Origin: Arthrobacter sp. ISL-30
Lineage (GTDB): Bacteria; Actinomycetota; Actinomycetes; Actinomycetales; Micrococcaceae
Length of the DNA: 64,000 nucleotides
NCBI RefSeq assembly: GCF_018613855.1
Contig: NZ_JAGGPK010000009.1
Span: forward strand, 130,891-194,890
Direction: 5' to 3'
The notes below the pieces were generated by a model. That model saw only the letters and a program-made list of their open reading frames with translations, was not told the origin of the DNA and did not search any database. Positions 33,351-41,898 of this stretch are shown here, piece by piece (position 1 is the first letter of the stretch; each line of letters begins with the position of its first letter). The translations under genes and the position numbers were made by a program.

Positions 33351-34671
33351 CTGCCCTGAGGGCTTCGTCGTAGATCTCCAGCGCCATGCGCACTTCCTCG
33401 GGGGTGACGACGGCCGGCGGGACGACGTGGATTCGGTTGTCCGCGATGAACGGCAGCAGGCCACGGTTCATCAGCTCGGCCTTGATCTTCCCCATGATCG
33501 CGGCGGACACGGGCTGCCTGGTCTGGCGATCCTGAACCAGTTCCAGGGCCCAGAAGACACCCCGACCCCGGACTTCCCCGATGATCGGGTGCCGGGCAGC
33601 AAGCGCAGCCAGGCCTGGAGCGAGGTGATCCCGGCCGATGCGTTCGGCGTTTCCGACGATGTTGTCTTCCTCGAACGCGTCGATGGAAGCGACGATCGAG
33701 GCCGCGGCGAGAGGGTGGCCGGAATAGGTCAGGCCTCCGGGGAAGACCCGCTCGTCAAACGTGCTGGCGATCTCCTCGGAGATGATGACTCCGCCAACCG
33801 GAACGTATCCGGAGTTGACACCCTTTGCGAAGGTGATCAGGTCTGGCTTGACGTTGAAGGCGTCCAGGGCGAACCAGTCGCCGGTGCGCCCGAAGCCGGC
33901 CATGACCTCGTCAAGGATGAGCACGATCCCGTGCTCGTCGCACAAGGCCCTGACGCCCTCGAGATAACCGGGCGGCGGGACCAGGATTCCAGCTGTGCCC
34001 GGAACGGTTTCGAGCAGCACGGCCGCTACGGACTGCGGCCCCTCCAATTCGATGGTCCGTCGCAGGTGGTGCAGGGCGCGCTCGGCTTCCTGCTCAGGGG
34101 TTTCGGCCCAGAACTCGGAGCGGTAAAGGTAGGGTCCGAAAACGTGGACGTGGCCGCGGGAGTATTCGTTGGGGATCCTGCGCCAGTCGCCGGTGGCGAC
34201 GACCGCAGCGCCTGTGTTGCCATGGTAGGAGCGGTAACGGGAGATGACCTTGTCGCGACCGGTGCGCAGGCGTGCCATGCGGATGGCGTTCTCGTTCGCG
34301 TCGGCGCCGCCGTTGGTGAAGAAGATTTTGTCCATACCGGCCGGCGCGTGGGCAAGGATCCGCTCAGCGGCCAGGCCCCGGGTGTGGTTTGCGTGTGCGG
34401 GAGCAACGGTGACGAGGGCTTCGGCTTGCTGCTTGATTGCCTCAATGACGCGGGGATGCTGGTGGCCGATGTTGGTGTTGACCAACTGGCTGGAGAAGTC
34501 GAGGTAAGTCCGGCCGTCATGATCCCATACCGTGCTGCCGGAGCCTCCGGCGATGACCAAAGGATTAAGGGTCTTTTGGGTTGACCACGAGTGGAAGACG
34601 TTGGCTCTATCCAGGGCTACGACGTCGGCGTTTGTGACTGGTGCGGCGAGAGCGGTCCGGGTAGGAGTCAT
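33343..34671 (-). CDS. Class III aminotransferase (omega-amino acid/aspartate aminotransferase family)
   Basis: PLP enzyme of 442 residues. The PLP Lys lies in LITFAKGVNSGYVPVGG, the Asp in LILDEVMAGFGRTGDW, and IFFTNGGADANENAIRMAR is the phosphate-cup region. Homologues convert beta-alanine or similar omega-amino acids to semialdehydes. A methylmalonate/malonate-semialdehyde dehydrogenase gene lies 3.4 kb away on the same strand and a PucR regulator is divergent, which fits beta-alanine or pyrimidine breakdown. The dehydrogenase is broken here. Confidence 0.88.
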   Translation of the reverse strand: MTPTRTALAAPVTNADVVALDRANVFHSWSTQKTLNPLVIAGGSGSTVWDHDGRTYLDFSSQLVNTNIGHQHPRVIEAIKQQAEALVTVAPAHANHTRGLAAERILAHAPAGMDKIFFTNGGADANENAIRMARLRTGRDKVISRYRSYHGNTGAAVVATGDWRRIPNEYSRGHVHVFGPYLYRSEFWAETPEQEAERALHHLRRTIELEGPQSVAAVLLETVPGTAGILVPPPGYLEGVRALCDEHGIVLILDEVMAGFGRTGDWFALDAFNVKPDLITFAKGVNSGYVPVGGVIISEEIASTFDERVFPGGLTYSGHPLAAASIVASIDAFEEDNIVGNAERIGRDHLAPGLAALAARHPIIGEVRGRGVFWALELVQDRQTRQPVSAAIMGKIKAELMNRGLLPFIADNRIHVVPPAVVTPEEVRMALEIYDEALRAVS

Positions 34672-34802
34672 GAGGAGGTTCCTCTCTTAGGAGCAATTCG
34701 GGGGCTTCCCTTTCATGATCAGGCGGAGGACTGTTTTAGTTCGTTAGACATTTGTATATTTGACTGCGTCGCGAACTACTTTTTGCCAAGGGGATTACCA
34801 CA

Positions 34803-36335
34803 GTGCCGCCAACCATCAACACGCTCTTGCACAACGCCTCCCTGAACCTGCGGCTCGTCGTTCCGGACGCGGAAAGCAAGATCCTCGATTCGGCGGTTTC
34901 CTGGGTGCACAGTTCGGACCTTGATGATCCAACGCCTTTCCTCGATCCGGGCCAGCTGCTGTTGACCGACGGGACGCAGTTCCGGGTTTCGGACGCGTCT
35001 CCTGACCTGTTCGATACCTACGTCAGGCGGCTGGTGGAGCACGGAATTTGTGGTCTCGGCTTTGCCACCCAGGTAGTCCACGGCACGCTTCCGCAAGGAC
35101 TGGAGGACGCGTGCAGGGAACAGGGCCTGCCGCTGCTGGAGGTACCGGACCTGACCCCCTTCATCGCCATTATCCGGTTCGTAGCAGATTGGCTGGCCAG
35201 GGAGCAGAACGCGAGATCCGAATGGTCGCTGCAGGCCCAGAGAGCCATCGCACGGGCTGCCCTCCGCCCGGACGGACTCCGGTCCATTCTTGCCGAACTG
35301 GAGCGCCAGCTCCATGGATGGGTTGCCCTGTTCGATGCGGCAGGAAACCACATCCTTATGCCCAACAACCGTCCGATGCCCTCGACACTTGCGCCAGGAG
35401 TCAACGAGGCCGTCAGGAAGGCATTAGACCAGGGAGCGCGGTCAGTCTCGCAACCGAGCATTGAAGGCCAGCAGGTTACTTTGCAGACATTGGGGCGGCG
35501 GCATCATCTGCGCGGTGTGCTGGCTTTGGGCGCCATCGAACCCTTGGACCCTGCGCGGACGGACATCATCAACAGCGTGATCGCCCTGGCCAGCCTTGCC
35601 CTTGAACAAGCGCGGACGCTGGACACTGCACGCCGCCACCTGCGCGCAGGGGTCTTCGAACAGCTGGTTTCAGGAAGCATGGACGTCGCGGCGCGAACTG
35701 CGGGACAGGTGTGGGGCCGCCTTCCCGCTGAACCTGTGATCGTTACAGTGGTCCAGCCCCCGGGCCAGGGGCAGAATCTTTTGGAAGCACTCGAACTATT
35801 GTCTGACGACCACCGCGGCGCCGTGTTCTATGCACAACGTAACGAGAACGTCGTCGTGCTGGCCGGCCCCTCTCACCAGCAGAAGGTTACCCTGCTGCTG
35901 GGGCGGTACGGTGCGACAGCCGGAACCTCCGCGGAAACCGGCTTTCCAGGCTTGGAGCGGGCCCTGAAGGAAGGCGAGCGGGCCCTGCGCCGGGCCATTG
36001 AGTTGTCCCGCCCGCTGGTTAGGTTCGAGGAGATTTCTGAAGGCGGGATGCTGGGCCTGCTTCCACGCGAGGAAGCCGGGTCTGTTGCCAAGCGGTTGCT
36101 GGAGCCGCTGGCAAAGCATGATGACGCCGAGCAAACACAGCTCTTGCCAACGGTGGCCGCTTGGTTGGCTAACAACTGTGTCTGGGACCGGACAGCCAGG
36201 CAATTGGGAATACACCGCCACACGCTGCGGAACAGGATCGACGCCGCCGGTACAGTTTTGGGCCTCAACCTGGACGGACTGCGGGACAGGCTGGAACTGT
36301 TTGCTGCGCTGCAGTTCGCCGAGGAAACCTCTTAA
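34803..36335 (+). CDS. PucR-family transcriptional regulator
   Basis: A 510-residue activator-type protein. Residues 1-~130 are the PucR N-terminal domain (NLRLVVPDAESKILDSAVSW, DPGQLLLTDGT), a central GGDEF-like region follows, and the C-terminal HTH reads TARQLGIHRHTLRNRID. PucR proteins govern purine, pyrimidine or omega-amino acid catabolic genes; the divergent aminotransferase is the likely target. GTG 34803 follows AAGGGG. Confidence 0.88.
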   Translation: MPPTINTLLHNASLNLRLVVPDAESKILDSAVSWVHSSDLDDPTPFLDPGQLLLTDGTQFRVSDASPDLFDTYVRRLVEHGICGLGFATQVVHGTLPQGLEDACREQGLPLLEVPDLTPFIAIIRFVADWLAREQNARSEWSLQAQRAIARAALRPDGLRSILAELERQLHGWVALFDAAGNHILMPNNRPMPSTLAPGVNEAVRKALDQGARSVSQPSIEGQQVTLQTLGRRHHLRGVLALGAIEPLDPARTDIINSVIALASLALEQARTLDTARRHLRAGVFEQLVSGSMDVAARTAGQVWGRLPAEPVIVTVVQPPGQGQNLLEALELLSDDHRGAVFYAQRNENVVVLAGPSHQQKVTLLLGRYGATAGTSAETGFPGLERALKEGERALRRAIELSRPLVRFEEISEGGMLGLLPREEAGSVAKRLLEPLAKHDDAEQTQLLPTVAAWLANNCVWDRTARQLGIHRHTLRNRIDAAGTVLGLNLDGLRDRLELFAALQFAEETS

Positions 36336-36336
36336 G

Positions 36337-36351
36337 GCAACGCGGGGTCAC
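36337..36351 (+). repeat. Left 15-bp inverted repeat flanking the sortase cassette
   Basis: GCAACGCGGGGTCAC begins two bases after the PucR stop codon. The exact reverse complement is at 38042-38056, beyond the sortase gene. The pair brackets the surface protein and sortase genes. The downstream copy is also part of a long terminator-like hairpin. Confidence 0.7.
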
Positions 36352-36580
36352 TCACTACGCGCTTAATCCCGCGGAAACGGTGGCGAAAATCGGGTATCCA
36401 ATCAAGTAGCGCCTACTCGCGACTATCAATTCGACAGGACCTAGCATGAGCGTGTCAGCTTATGACAACTCTGCGTGAGAGCCTGAGGTGGTCTGGGTGC
36501 CTACGGCCAAGGGTGGTTCCTCTCAAGGGCCTGCCACTCACGCAGTCTGGTCAGTCCAAATTGATCCAGATGGAGAACCC

Positions 36581-37150
36581 ATGAAAAGAGTCCTCGCAAC
36601 GGCCGGGATTTTAGGCCTTGCTATGCTCGGCTCCACCGCGCCGGCGATTGCCGGTCCAGGCCCGGCAGATAAAATCACCATTTGCCACGCCACCGGGTCC
36701 GAAAAGAACCCTCATGTCGAAATCACAGTGAGTGAAAACGCGCTAAACGGACATGGCCGCGGCCAAGCCGTTCACGAACACGACATCATTCCGGCTGCGG
36801 CCGGCGGCTGCGTCGTAGAGGAGCCAGAGACACCGGAAACCCCGCCTGTGACACCGCCTGTAACACCGCCAGGCAAGACGCCCGAAGTGACACCGCCGGC
36901 CGTCACACCCGGCGTAACGCCGTCGGTAGAGACTCCTGCCGTCAAGGCACCTGCAGTGGTGCCGGCCGGAGCAGCAGCAGCAGCGCCAAAGGTAGTCAAC
37001 CGCGGGTTCAATGCCCAGACTGCCGTTGGCAACCAGGCTGATGGCCAGGTTCCAGGCTGGCTCGGCGGCCTGGCTGCACTGGTCGCGGCAACTGCGGCAG
37101 TTGCCCTGAGGCAAAGGGGACGTCGGCAAGACTCCCCCGCTGTGAATTAG
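36581..37150 (+). CDS. Secreted, membrane-anchored Pro/Thr-rich surface protein, probable sortase substrate
   Basis: A 189-residue exported protein. A Sec signal peptide (KRVLATAGILGLAMLGSTAPAIA) is followed by a small domain with KITICHATGSEKNPHVEITV, a Pro-Thr-Val repeat region of TPP/VTPP units, and a C-terminus with VVNRGFNAQTAVGN, a hydrophobic stretch WLGGLAALVAATAAVAL and a basic tail RQRGRRQ. That tripartite end is a cell-wall sorting signal layout, although LPxTG is absent. The sortase gene follows after 79 bases. A ribosome site GGAGA precedes ATG 36581, which is preferred to the earlier GTG 36488. Confidence 0.8.
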   Translation: MKRVLATAGILGLAMLGSTAPAIAGPGPADKITICHATGSEKNPHVEITVSENALNGHGRGQAVHEHDIIPAAAGGCVVEEPETPETPPVTPPVTPPGKTPEVTPPAVTPGVTPSVETPAVKAPAVVPAGAAAAAPKVVNRGFNAQTAVGNQADGQVPGWLGGLAALVAATAAVALRQRGRRQDSPAVN

Positions 37151-37229
37151 GGCCGGTCCTGCCGGGAGGACGGGCGCCCACCATCGCGGTGTGGTGCCCG
37201 TCCACACCAGAGAACACCGAGGAGTTCCA

Positions 37230-37991
37230 ATGTCCTTCCCCCGTCGCCATCCCCGCGTGGGAGTGGGTACGAAATTCAGGGGATTGAACCGCGTGGATCT
37301 ACTGCTTTTGGCCTTCGGGGTTGTGGCTTTCCTGGTCCTCACTTTTGCGCCCGGAATCTTCAGCTCAGGAGAAGCACCAGGCAAGGCCGGCACCCAGCCC
37401 ACAGGGACTTCATACTCAAGTACTCCACCGCACGCTATGCCTGCCGCCACAATCCCCGGCGATGGCCAAGCAGCGCCGGAGGCGGAAAGCGTCACGGGTT
37501 CACCAACAACGGCGCAAGTGACACAAGAGCCCGCTCCCAACTTTCCCCCGGCCGCAGCTCCGACCCGCATCGTGTATCCGGCCGCCGGGTTCGACGTCGC
37601 CGTCCATGCACTGAATCCAAGCGCCGAGGAACTAGAGACCCAGGCCATCGTTCCCCCAATCACCATGGATGGTTACTGGGTGTCCGCCTTCGGCATGCCC
37701 GGTGCAGGATCCACCAATACGACGTACATCATCGGGCACAGCTGGGAGGGCCGGGATGCTCCATTCAACCGGCTCAGTTCATCTAGCTCCCCTGGAGACA
37801 TTTTCGAGGCAACAACGGCAGCAGGAACAATGCGGTACAGGGTGGACTCCGTCGACACCTACCAGAAGGCGACCCTGAAAGACAGCCCAATCTGGGAGGC
37901 GACCCCCAATCGCATTGTTCTCGTCAGCTGCTACACCGAGGATCCATGGGGCAAGAACGTAGTGGTCGTGGCCTCCCCTGTCGCCTCCTAA
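37230..37991 (+). CDS. Class F-like sortase
   Basis: Membrane-anchored transpeptidase of 253 residues. One N-terminal membrane helix (LLLLAFGVVAFLVLTFAPGIF) and a Pro/Ala/Thr linker precede the sortase barrel. The catalytic His is in TTYIIGHSWEG and the Cys in IVLVSCYTEDPWGKNVVVVA; the usual Arg after the Cys is replaced or shifted. It should attach or process the adjacent surface protein. GAGGAG precedes ATG 37230. A long hairpin follows the stop. Confidence 0.88.
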   Translation: MSFPRRHPRVGVGTKFRGLNRVDLLLLAFGVVAFLVLTFAPGIFSSGEAPGKAGTQPTGTSYSSTPPHAMPAATIPGDGQAAPEAESVTGSPTTAQVTQEPAPNFPPAAAPTRIVYPAAGFDVAVHALNPSAEELETQAIVPPITMDGYWVSAFGMPGAGSTNTTYIIGHSWEGRDAPFNRLSSSSSPGDIFEATTAAGTMRYRVDSVDTYQKATLKDSPIWEATPNRIVLVSCYTEDPWGKNVVVVASPVAS

Positions 37992-37995
37992 TAGG

Positions 37996-38056
37996 AACGC
38001 GCGGTCACCTACGGCCCATGTTATGCACAAACGGGCCCTAGGTGACCCCGCGTTGC
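37996..38056. terminator. Bidirectional terminator-like hairpin and right flanking repeat
   Basis: Arms AACGCGCGGTCACCTACGG (37996 on) and CCTAGGTGACCCCGCGTT (to 38054) form a ~22-base stem with two mismatches between the convergent sortase and mmsA genes. Its right arm includes GTGACCCCGCGTTGC (38042-38056), the inverted copy of the repeat at 36337. It may serve both transcripts. Confidence 0.75.
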
Positions 38057-38060
38057 TTTG

Positions 38061-39450
38061 TTAGTTCTGGGGGAATCCGAGGTTGATTCCGCCATGGCTC
38101 GGATCCAGCCACCGCGAGGTGATGGCCTTCTCCCGTGTGAAGAACTGGAACCCCTGCAAGCCATAGGCCTTGGAGCTGCCAAAGATGGAGTCCTTGAACC
38201 CACCGAAGGAATAGTAGGCCACGGGTACGGGGATCGGTACGTTGATGCCCACCATGCCAACTTCCACCTCGTTCTGGAAGCGCCGGGCCGCACCGCCGTC
38301 GTTAGTGAAGATTGCGGTCCCGTTGCCAAATGCGCCGGAGTTGATGAGGTTCAGGCCTTCTTCGTAGCTCCGTACCCGGACGACGGACAGGACGGGTCCG
38401 AAGATTTCGTCCTGATAGACGCGCGAGGTAACGGGGACGTCGTCGATAAGGGTGGGGCCCAGCCAGAATCCGTCCTGGTCACCGTCTACCTCGATGTTCC
38501 TGCCATCCACCACAACCTTGGCGCCGTCGGTGTTTGCGATGTCAATGTAGGAGGCGACCTTGTCCCGGTGCTGTTTGGTGACCAGTGGGCCCATGTCGCA
38601 GTTGCGGCGGCCGTCGCCGATGCGCAGGGTGGCCATGCGGGAGGTGATCTTTTCGATCAGCTCGTCCGTGACGGGCTCGACGGCGACCACGACACTGATG
38701 GCCATGCAGCGTTCGCCGGCGGAACCGAAACCGGCGTTGATGGCGGCATCGGCTGTCAGGTCCAGGTCGGCGTCGGGCAGTACCAGCATGTGGTTCTTTG
38801 CGCCGCCCAGGGCCTGGACGCGCTTGCCGTTCCGTGCAGCCGTCTCGTAGATGCACTGGGCGATCGGCGTCGAGCCGACGAAGGAGATTGCCTTGACGTC
38901 GGGGTGCTCAAGCAGGCCGTCGACGGCTTCCTTGTCGCCATGAAGGACGTTGAAGACCCCGTTAGGCAGGCCGGCTTCGGTGAAGAGGGCGGCAAGCCAG
39001 TTAGCAGCGGAGGGGTCCTTCTCGCTCGGCTTGAGGACCACCGTGTTACCAGCGGCGATGGCGATGGGGAAGAACCAAAGCGGCACCATGGCCGGGAAGT
39101 TAAAGGGGCTGATGATGCCGACGACGCCGAGCGGCGCCTTCGTGGAGTAGACGTCGACGCCGCTGGAGACGTTCTCCGAATGCTCACCCTTGATCAGGTG
39201 CGGGAAGCAACTCGCGGAAGCGGAAGAGAATCTGCTGGCGCTTGGTGATGGACAAGTCTCGCCAAGCCGGAAACGCTTTGTGCGCGGAGGAGATGGCCGA
39301 TTCGATGTCCTCGGCGGAGCCCAGGCTGACCAGCTTGGTTTCCTTGCCCAAGGCTGGATCAAAGACGGGGGAAGTCCGGTCGCTGGACGACGGCACCTCT
39401 TGCCCTCCGATCCAGTGCGGGACAACCTGCAGTTCGTTGATATCAGACAC
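38061..39450 (-). pseudogene. mmsA: Methylmalonate/malonate-semialdehyde dehydrogenase with internal deletion
   Basis: The N-terminal ~80 residues (VPHWIGGQEVPSSSDRTSPV ... KRQQILFRFREL) and the rest (FPHLIKGEHSENVSSGVDVY ... catalytic Cys in SAGERCMAIS) lie in different frames. At about 39207 roughly 37 residues expected between RFRELL and the FPHLIKGEH segment are missing and the frame changes. So a deletion of ~110 bases broke the gene; the C-terminal piece of ~370 residues is otherwise intact. It would have acted after the aminotransferase at 33.3 kb, giving acetyl- or propionyl-CoA. GTG 39450 is the likely original start. Confidence 0.85.
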
Positions 39451-39599
39451 TGTCTTCTCTCTCGTGACGTCGGAACGATGGAAATCATCTGTAGCAACCG
39501 TAGGTATACGGCTCGGGGTCAAGCTGCACTACACATGTCGATTCTTTCCCTCATGACTCAACAAACGTCTATCTGCACCCTTTGGTCAGCTGAATTTTC

Positions 39600-39870
39600 G
39601 CTTGGCTGCCCTGACCAAGGGCATTGCCCGCGGATACGGCAAGGAAACAATATCCTCGCGTACGCCGTCGCCCCCGGCTGGGGGGCCACCGATATCGCCG
39701 CGCATCTCTCCCCCGACGACGGATCGCTCAAGCATCTGCCGCTGGGGGAAGTCACACCGCCAGAAGGCGCCGCCGAGATGATCGCCTTCCTCGCTCTCGC
39801 CACTCTCGCCACACAACCGACGCCACCATCGACATCACTGGCGCGGACTACGTGCGCGGACTACGTGCGG
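39600..39870 (+). pseudogene. Short-chain dehydrogenase C-terminal remnant
   Basis: Pieces in different frames read LAALTKGIARGYGKE, NILAYAVAPGWGATDIAAHL, VTPPEGAAEMIAFLA and TTDATIDITGADYVRG, together the C-terminal third of an SDR-family reductase. A base is missing near 39650 in an A run and another shift occurs near 39805. The N-terminal two-thirds, including the Tyr-x3-Lys site, are absent. A 13-base direct duplication (GCGGACTACGTGC) sits at its end. The 460-base gap 39451-39910 contains only this remnant. Confidence 0.75.
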
Positions 39871-39910
39871 TGGAGGCCTGCTGCCAGCATTTGGCCTTCG
39901 GGGGCCCTAT

Positions 39911-40297
39911 TCAGTCCTGGTGCAGCTGGACGAAGTTTCCGCAGCCGTCATCGAACACTACGGACGTCCCCGAAGGTCCTTCGCTGGGTTCTGCCTGGAA
40001 AGTGACCCCTAGCCCGGGCAGGCGTTCGTACTCTGCCTGCACATCCGGAACGCCCAGTACAATGGCGGGCATTCCGGCGTCGTGCAATCCGTTCATATAA
40101 GCGGCGCCAATAGGATTGTCACTTGGTTCAAGCAGCAGGCCCACCGTGCCGGCTTTGTCGCCCGAACCGGGATCCTTAACGATGAACAGGTTGTACTCGG
40201 GCATCGCCATGAGGGTGTCGAAGCCGAGGATCCCGGTGTAGAACTGGTGGGCCGCTACAGGGTCCTTGACGTGAATGCTGCACATTTTCAGTCGCAT
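39911..40297 (-). CDS. VOC-family (glyoxalase-like) protein
   Basis: A 128-residue protein with two beta-alpha-beta-beta-beta modules: MRLKMCSIHVKDPVAAHQFY at the N-terminus and VVFDDGCGNFVQLHQD at the end. His in SIHV and Glu/His-like residues near VQLHQ may bind metal. Members include glyoxalases, dioxygenases and drug-resistance proteins; the exact role is unknown. It is monocistronic. Confidence 0.85.
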   Translation of the reverse strand: MRLKMCSIHVKDPVAAHQFYTGILGFDTLMAMPEYNLFIVKDPGSGDKAGTVGLLLEPSDNPIGAAYMNGLHDAGMPAIVLGVPDVQAEYERLPGLGVTFQAEPSEGPSGTSVVFDDGCGNFVQLHQD

Positions 40298-40349
40298 GGT
40301 GCCAAGGCTACGCCAGGGGCAGCATCAGGAGCAGGGAGGAGGAGCGGAT

Positions 40350-40652
40350 TCAGCCCTCACACTCGATGCAGTAGGCGTGACCGTCTTTCTCCCGGGCCAC
40401 CTGTGAACGGTGGCGGACCAGGAAACAGGAGTAGCAGGTGAACTCGTCGTCGCCCTTGGGAATGACCTGGACGATCAGTTCCTCCGCCACAAATTCTCCG
40501 CCGGGGATTCCGGCGCTGTCCATGTCGTCCCCTTCGTCAAGCTCGCGCACGACGCTGCGTGCATCGGGTGCGTTGGCTGACTTGAGCGCCTCCAGCGAGT
40601 CGTTCTGCGATTCCTTGACTTCAGTACGGAGCTCGTCGTAATCAGTTGCCAA
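40350..40652 (-). CDS. DUF4193 protein with zinc-ribbon end
   Basis: About 100 residues, cytosolic. It begins ATDYDELRTEVKES and ends with a Cys4 ribbon (FTCYSCFLV, HAYCIECEG). Family members in Actinobacteria start at the ATDYDE segment, so TTG 40652 is preferred; ATG 40664 and ATG 40706 are in-frame alternatives. The family is widespread near RNA-polymerase-binding regulators, but its function is unknown to me. Confidence 0.82.
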   Translation of the reverse strand: MATDYDELRTEVKESQNDSLEALKSANAPDARSVVRELDEGDDMDSAGIPGGEFVAEELIVQVIPKGDDEFTCYSCFLVRHRSQVAREKDGHAYCIECEG

Positions 40653-40867
40653 TGAGGTATACATCTCTTTCTTATTAGGGGTTGTCGGACGTGCAACGTA
40701 CGCCATGCCGAGAAAATTCCCCAGCCCCTAAGTAGCCAATGGCTTCGTCACGGGTGTCCATGATCACTCCGTCAGCACAGCGCTAAAGGAGGATTCTCGC
40801 TAAGAACTGCCCGCTGGGCCGGTAGAATTAGGGGTAACCCCAACCTTCTCATTTGAGGAATTTTGTC

Positions 40868-41485
40868 GTGCCCGCCTCCGCGCCTGCCCACGTTTCACCC
40901 GTCTATCACCAAAGCATCCAGCACGGCGTTTCCGGCAGGCGCCCTCGAAGGTTCCTGGGCATGAGATGGACACACCCAGACATTCCCAGGCCCACACCCC
41001 TTACGGTCACCCCAGAGAAGGCGGGGACGGAGCTGTTGGCTGTCTCCCCAGATCGCTTTTACGCGGTCAACACGACAGACGGGTCATCCTACTGGGCCCT
41101 GTCGTCCGCGTCCGGGGCAACAATTTACGCGCGTGCTCCTCACGGCACTGTTGTAGTGCCCAAGGTGCCAACAGTAATTGACCAAACTGCAGGAGTATAT
41201 CTTCAGAGGCTTCGAGACGGTGGCGAATTGGAGGCAGGGGAAATGGAACGACTGCTGCTCGACGTGCCGAACGTCTCGATGGGCTTGATTATCACCAATA
41301 TCCGCAGGCACCGATACTTTGCCGAGGGCTGGGATAAGCGACTGGGTCTCACCGGCCTGCGCATCGTCTCCCAGAAGGGATTTGGGCTCTCAATCGCTCG
41401 ACTAACGGCGCAATTGCAGCTGCACACTTGCACCAAGGCTTCCCTGCACCGCTTCTTGGATGATGCGCACAGGGCCACACGTTAG
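40868..41485 (+). CDS. Hypothetical protein
   Basis: A 205-residue protein with no recognised family. It has a basic N-terminus, a middle segment TELLAVSPDRFYAVNTTDGSS and a C-terminal Arg-rich helical part ending LHRFLDDAHRATR. GTG 40868 is chosen because GAGGA lies eight bases upstream; TTG 40853 is less likely. Codon third positions are less GC-rich than neighbours, which fits an accessory gene. No membrane segment is visible. Confidence 0.55.
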   Translation: MPASAPAHVSPVYHQSIQHGVSGRRPRRFLGMRWTHPDIPRPTPLTVTPEKAGTELLAVSPDRFYAVNTTDGSSYWALSSASGATIYARAPHGTVVVPKVPTVIDQTAGVYLQRLRDGGELEAGEMERLLLDVPNVSMGLIITNIRRHRYFAEGWDKRLGLTGLRIVSQKGFGLSIARLTAQLQLHTCTKASLHRFLDDAHRATR

Positions 41486-41684
41486 CGAGTAATTGTCAGC
41501 GTCTTGATAGGCACCGCACACGATACGTGTTCCAAAGGGAGGTCGCCGAGGCCTGCCGCACGGTTGTTCCTGCCGGTGTCGTCGCACCAGTCGATGTTGT
41601 AAGGCACCGCCGTTACGGCGGCTTCTCCCGCTGCCGTATGGGCGGCACGACAAACGTAAAGGAAAACCCGCCGGCGTCGTTCAT
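41482..41684 (-). pseudogene. Possible degraded small gene
   Basis: ATG 41684 opens MNDAGGFSFTFVVPPIRQRE and stops early, but a one-base shift near 41655 continues as AAHTAAGEAAVTAVPYNIDW and then DLPLEHVSCAVPIKTLTITR to TAA at 41482. The second part has GC-rich third positions and looks coding. The family is not recognised. Its start lies 33 bases after the pseudoknot of RNA copy B. Together with that element it fills the 486-base gap 41486-41971. Confidence 0.4.
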
Positions 41685-41706
41685 CGCCGTGGTGGTTTCA
41701 AAGGAA

Positions 41707-41898
41707 TTAGAAGGGGGCCGGCGACGTCTGGGGTAGGCCGCATCTCTCTACAAAGTAAGGCCTCATCGCCGGTCCCCAGATGCCCCGTCTACCGCCATTT
41801 CCGGGGCGAATGCATTGAGCCAAATAGTTTGTTTGGCCTTCCTGCACTTTCCAGTAAACAGGCTTCGCGGCCCCTTGACACGAGTAGCGTGTACTCAT
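41707..41898 (-). CDS. Possible 63-residue small protein overlapping RNA copy B
   Basis: An ATG frame starts MSTRYSCQGAAKPVYWKVQE. The equivalent frame in copy A reads TSTNYSCESAGATVYWKVQR but has ACG in place of ATG. In the first ~20 codons several differences are synonymous, which hints at coding; further on, conserved nucleotide blocks fall in different frames in the two copies, which argues for RNA function instead. The start has only a weak GGGA ribosome site. Confidence 0.3.
   Translation of the reverse strand: MSTRYSCQGAAKPVYWKVQEGQTNYLAQCIRPGNGGRRGIWGPAMRPYFVERCGLPQTSPAPF

Noticed and set aside
33307..34584. 425-codon plus-strand frame opposite the aminotransferase
   Set aside because: The minus strand encodes a complete class III aminotransferase with PLP Lys; the plus frame is a shadow.
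36338..36420. Possible c-di-AMP (ydaO) riboswitch because of CGCTTAATCCCGCGGAAAC
   Set aside because: The other conserved blocks of the motif are missing or out of order.
38058..39248. 396-codon plus-strand frame opposite mmsA
   Set aside because: mmsA residues are conserved on the minus strand although the gene is broken; the plus frame has no family.
41527..41736. 69-codon plus-strand frame
   Set aside because: It lies opposite the degraded small gene and RNA copy B and has no family or clear ribosome site.
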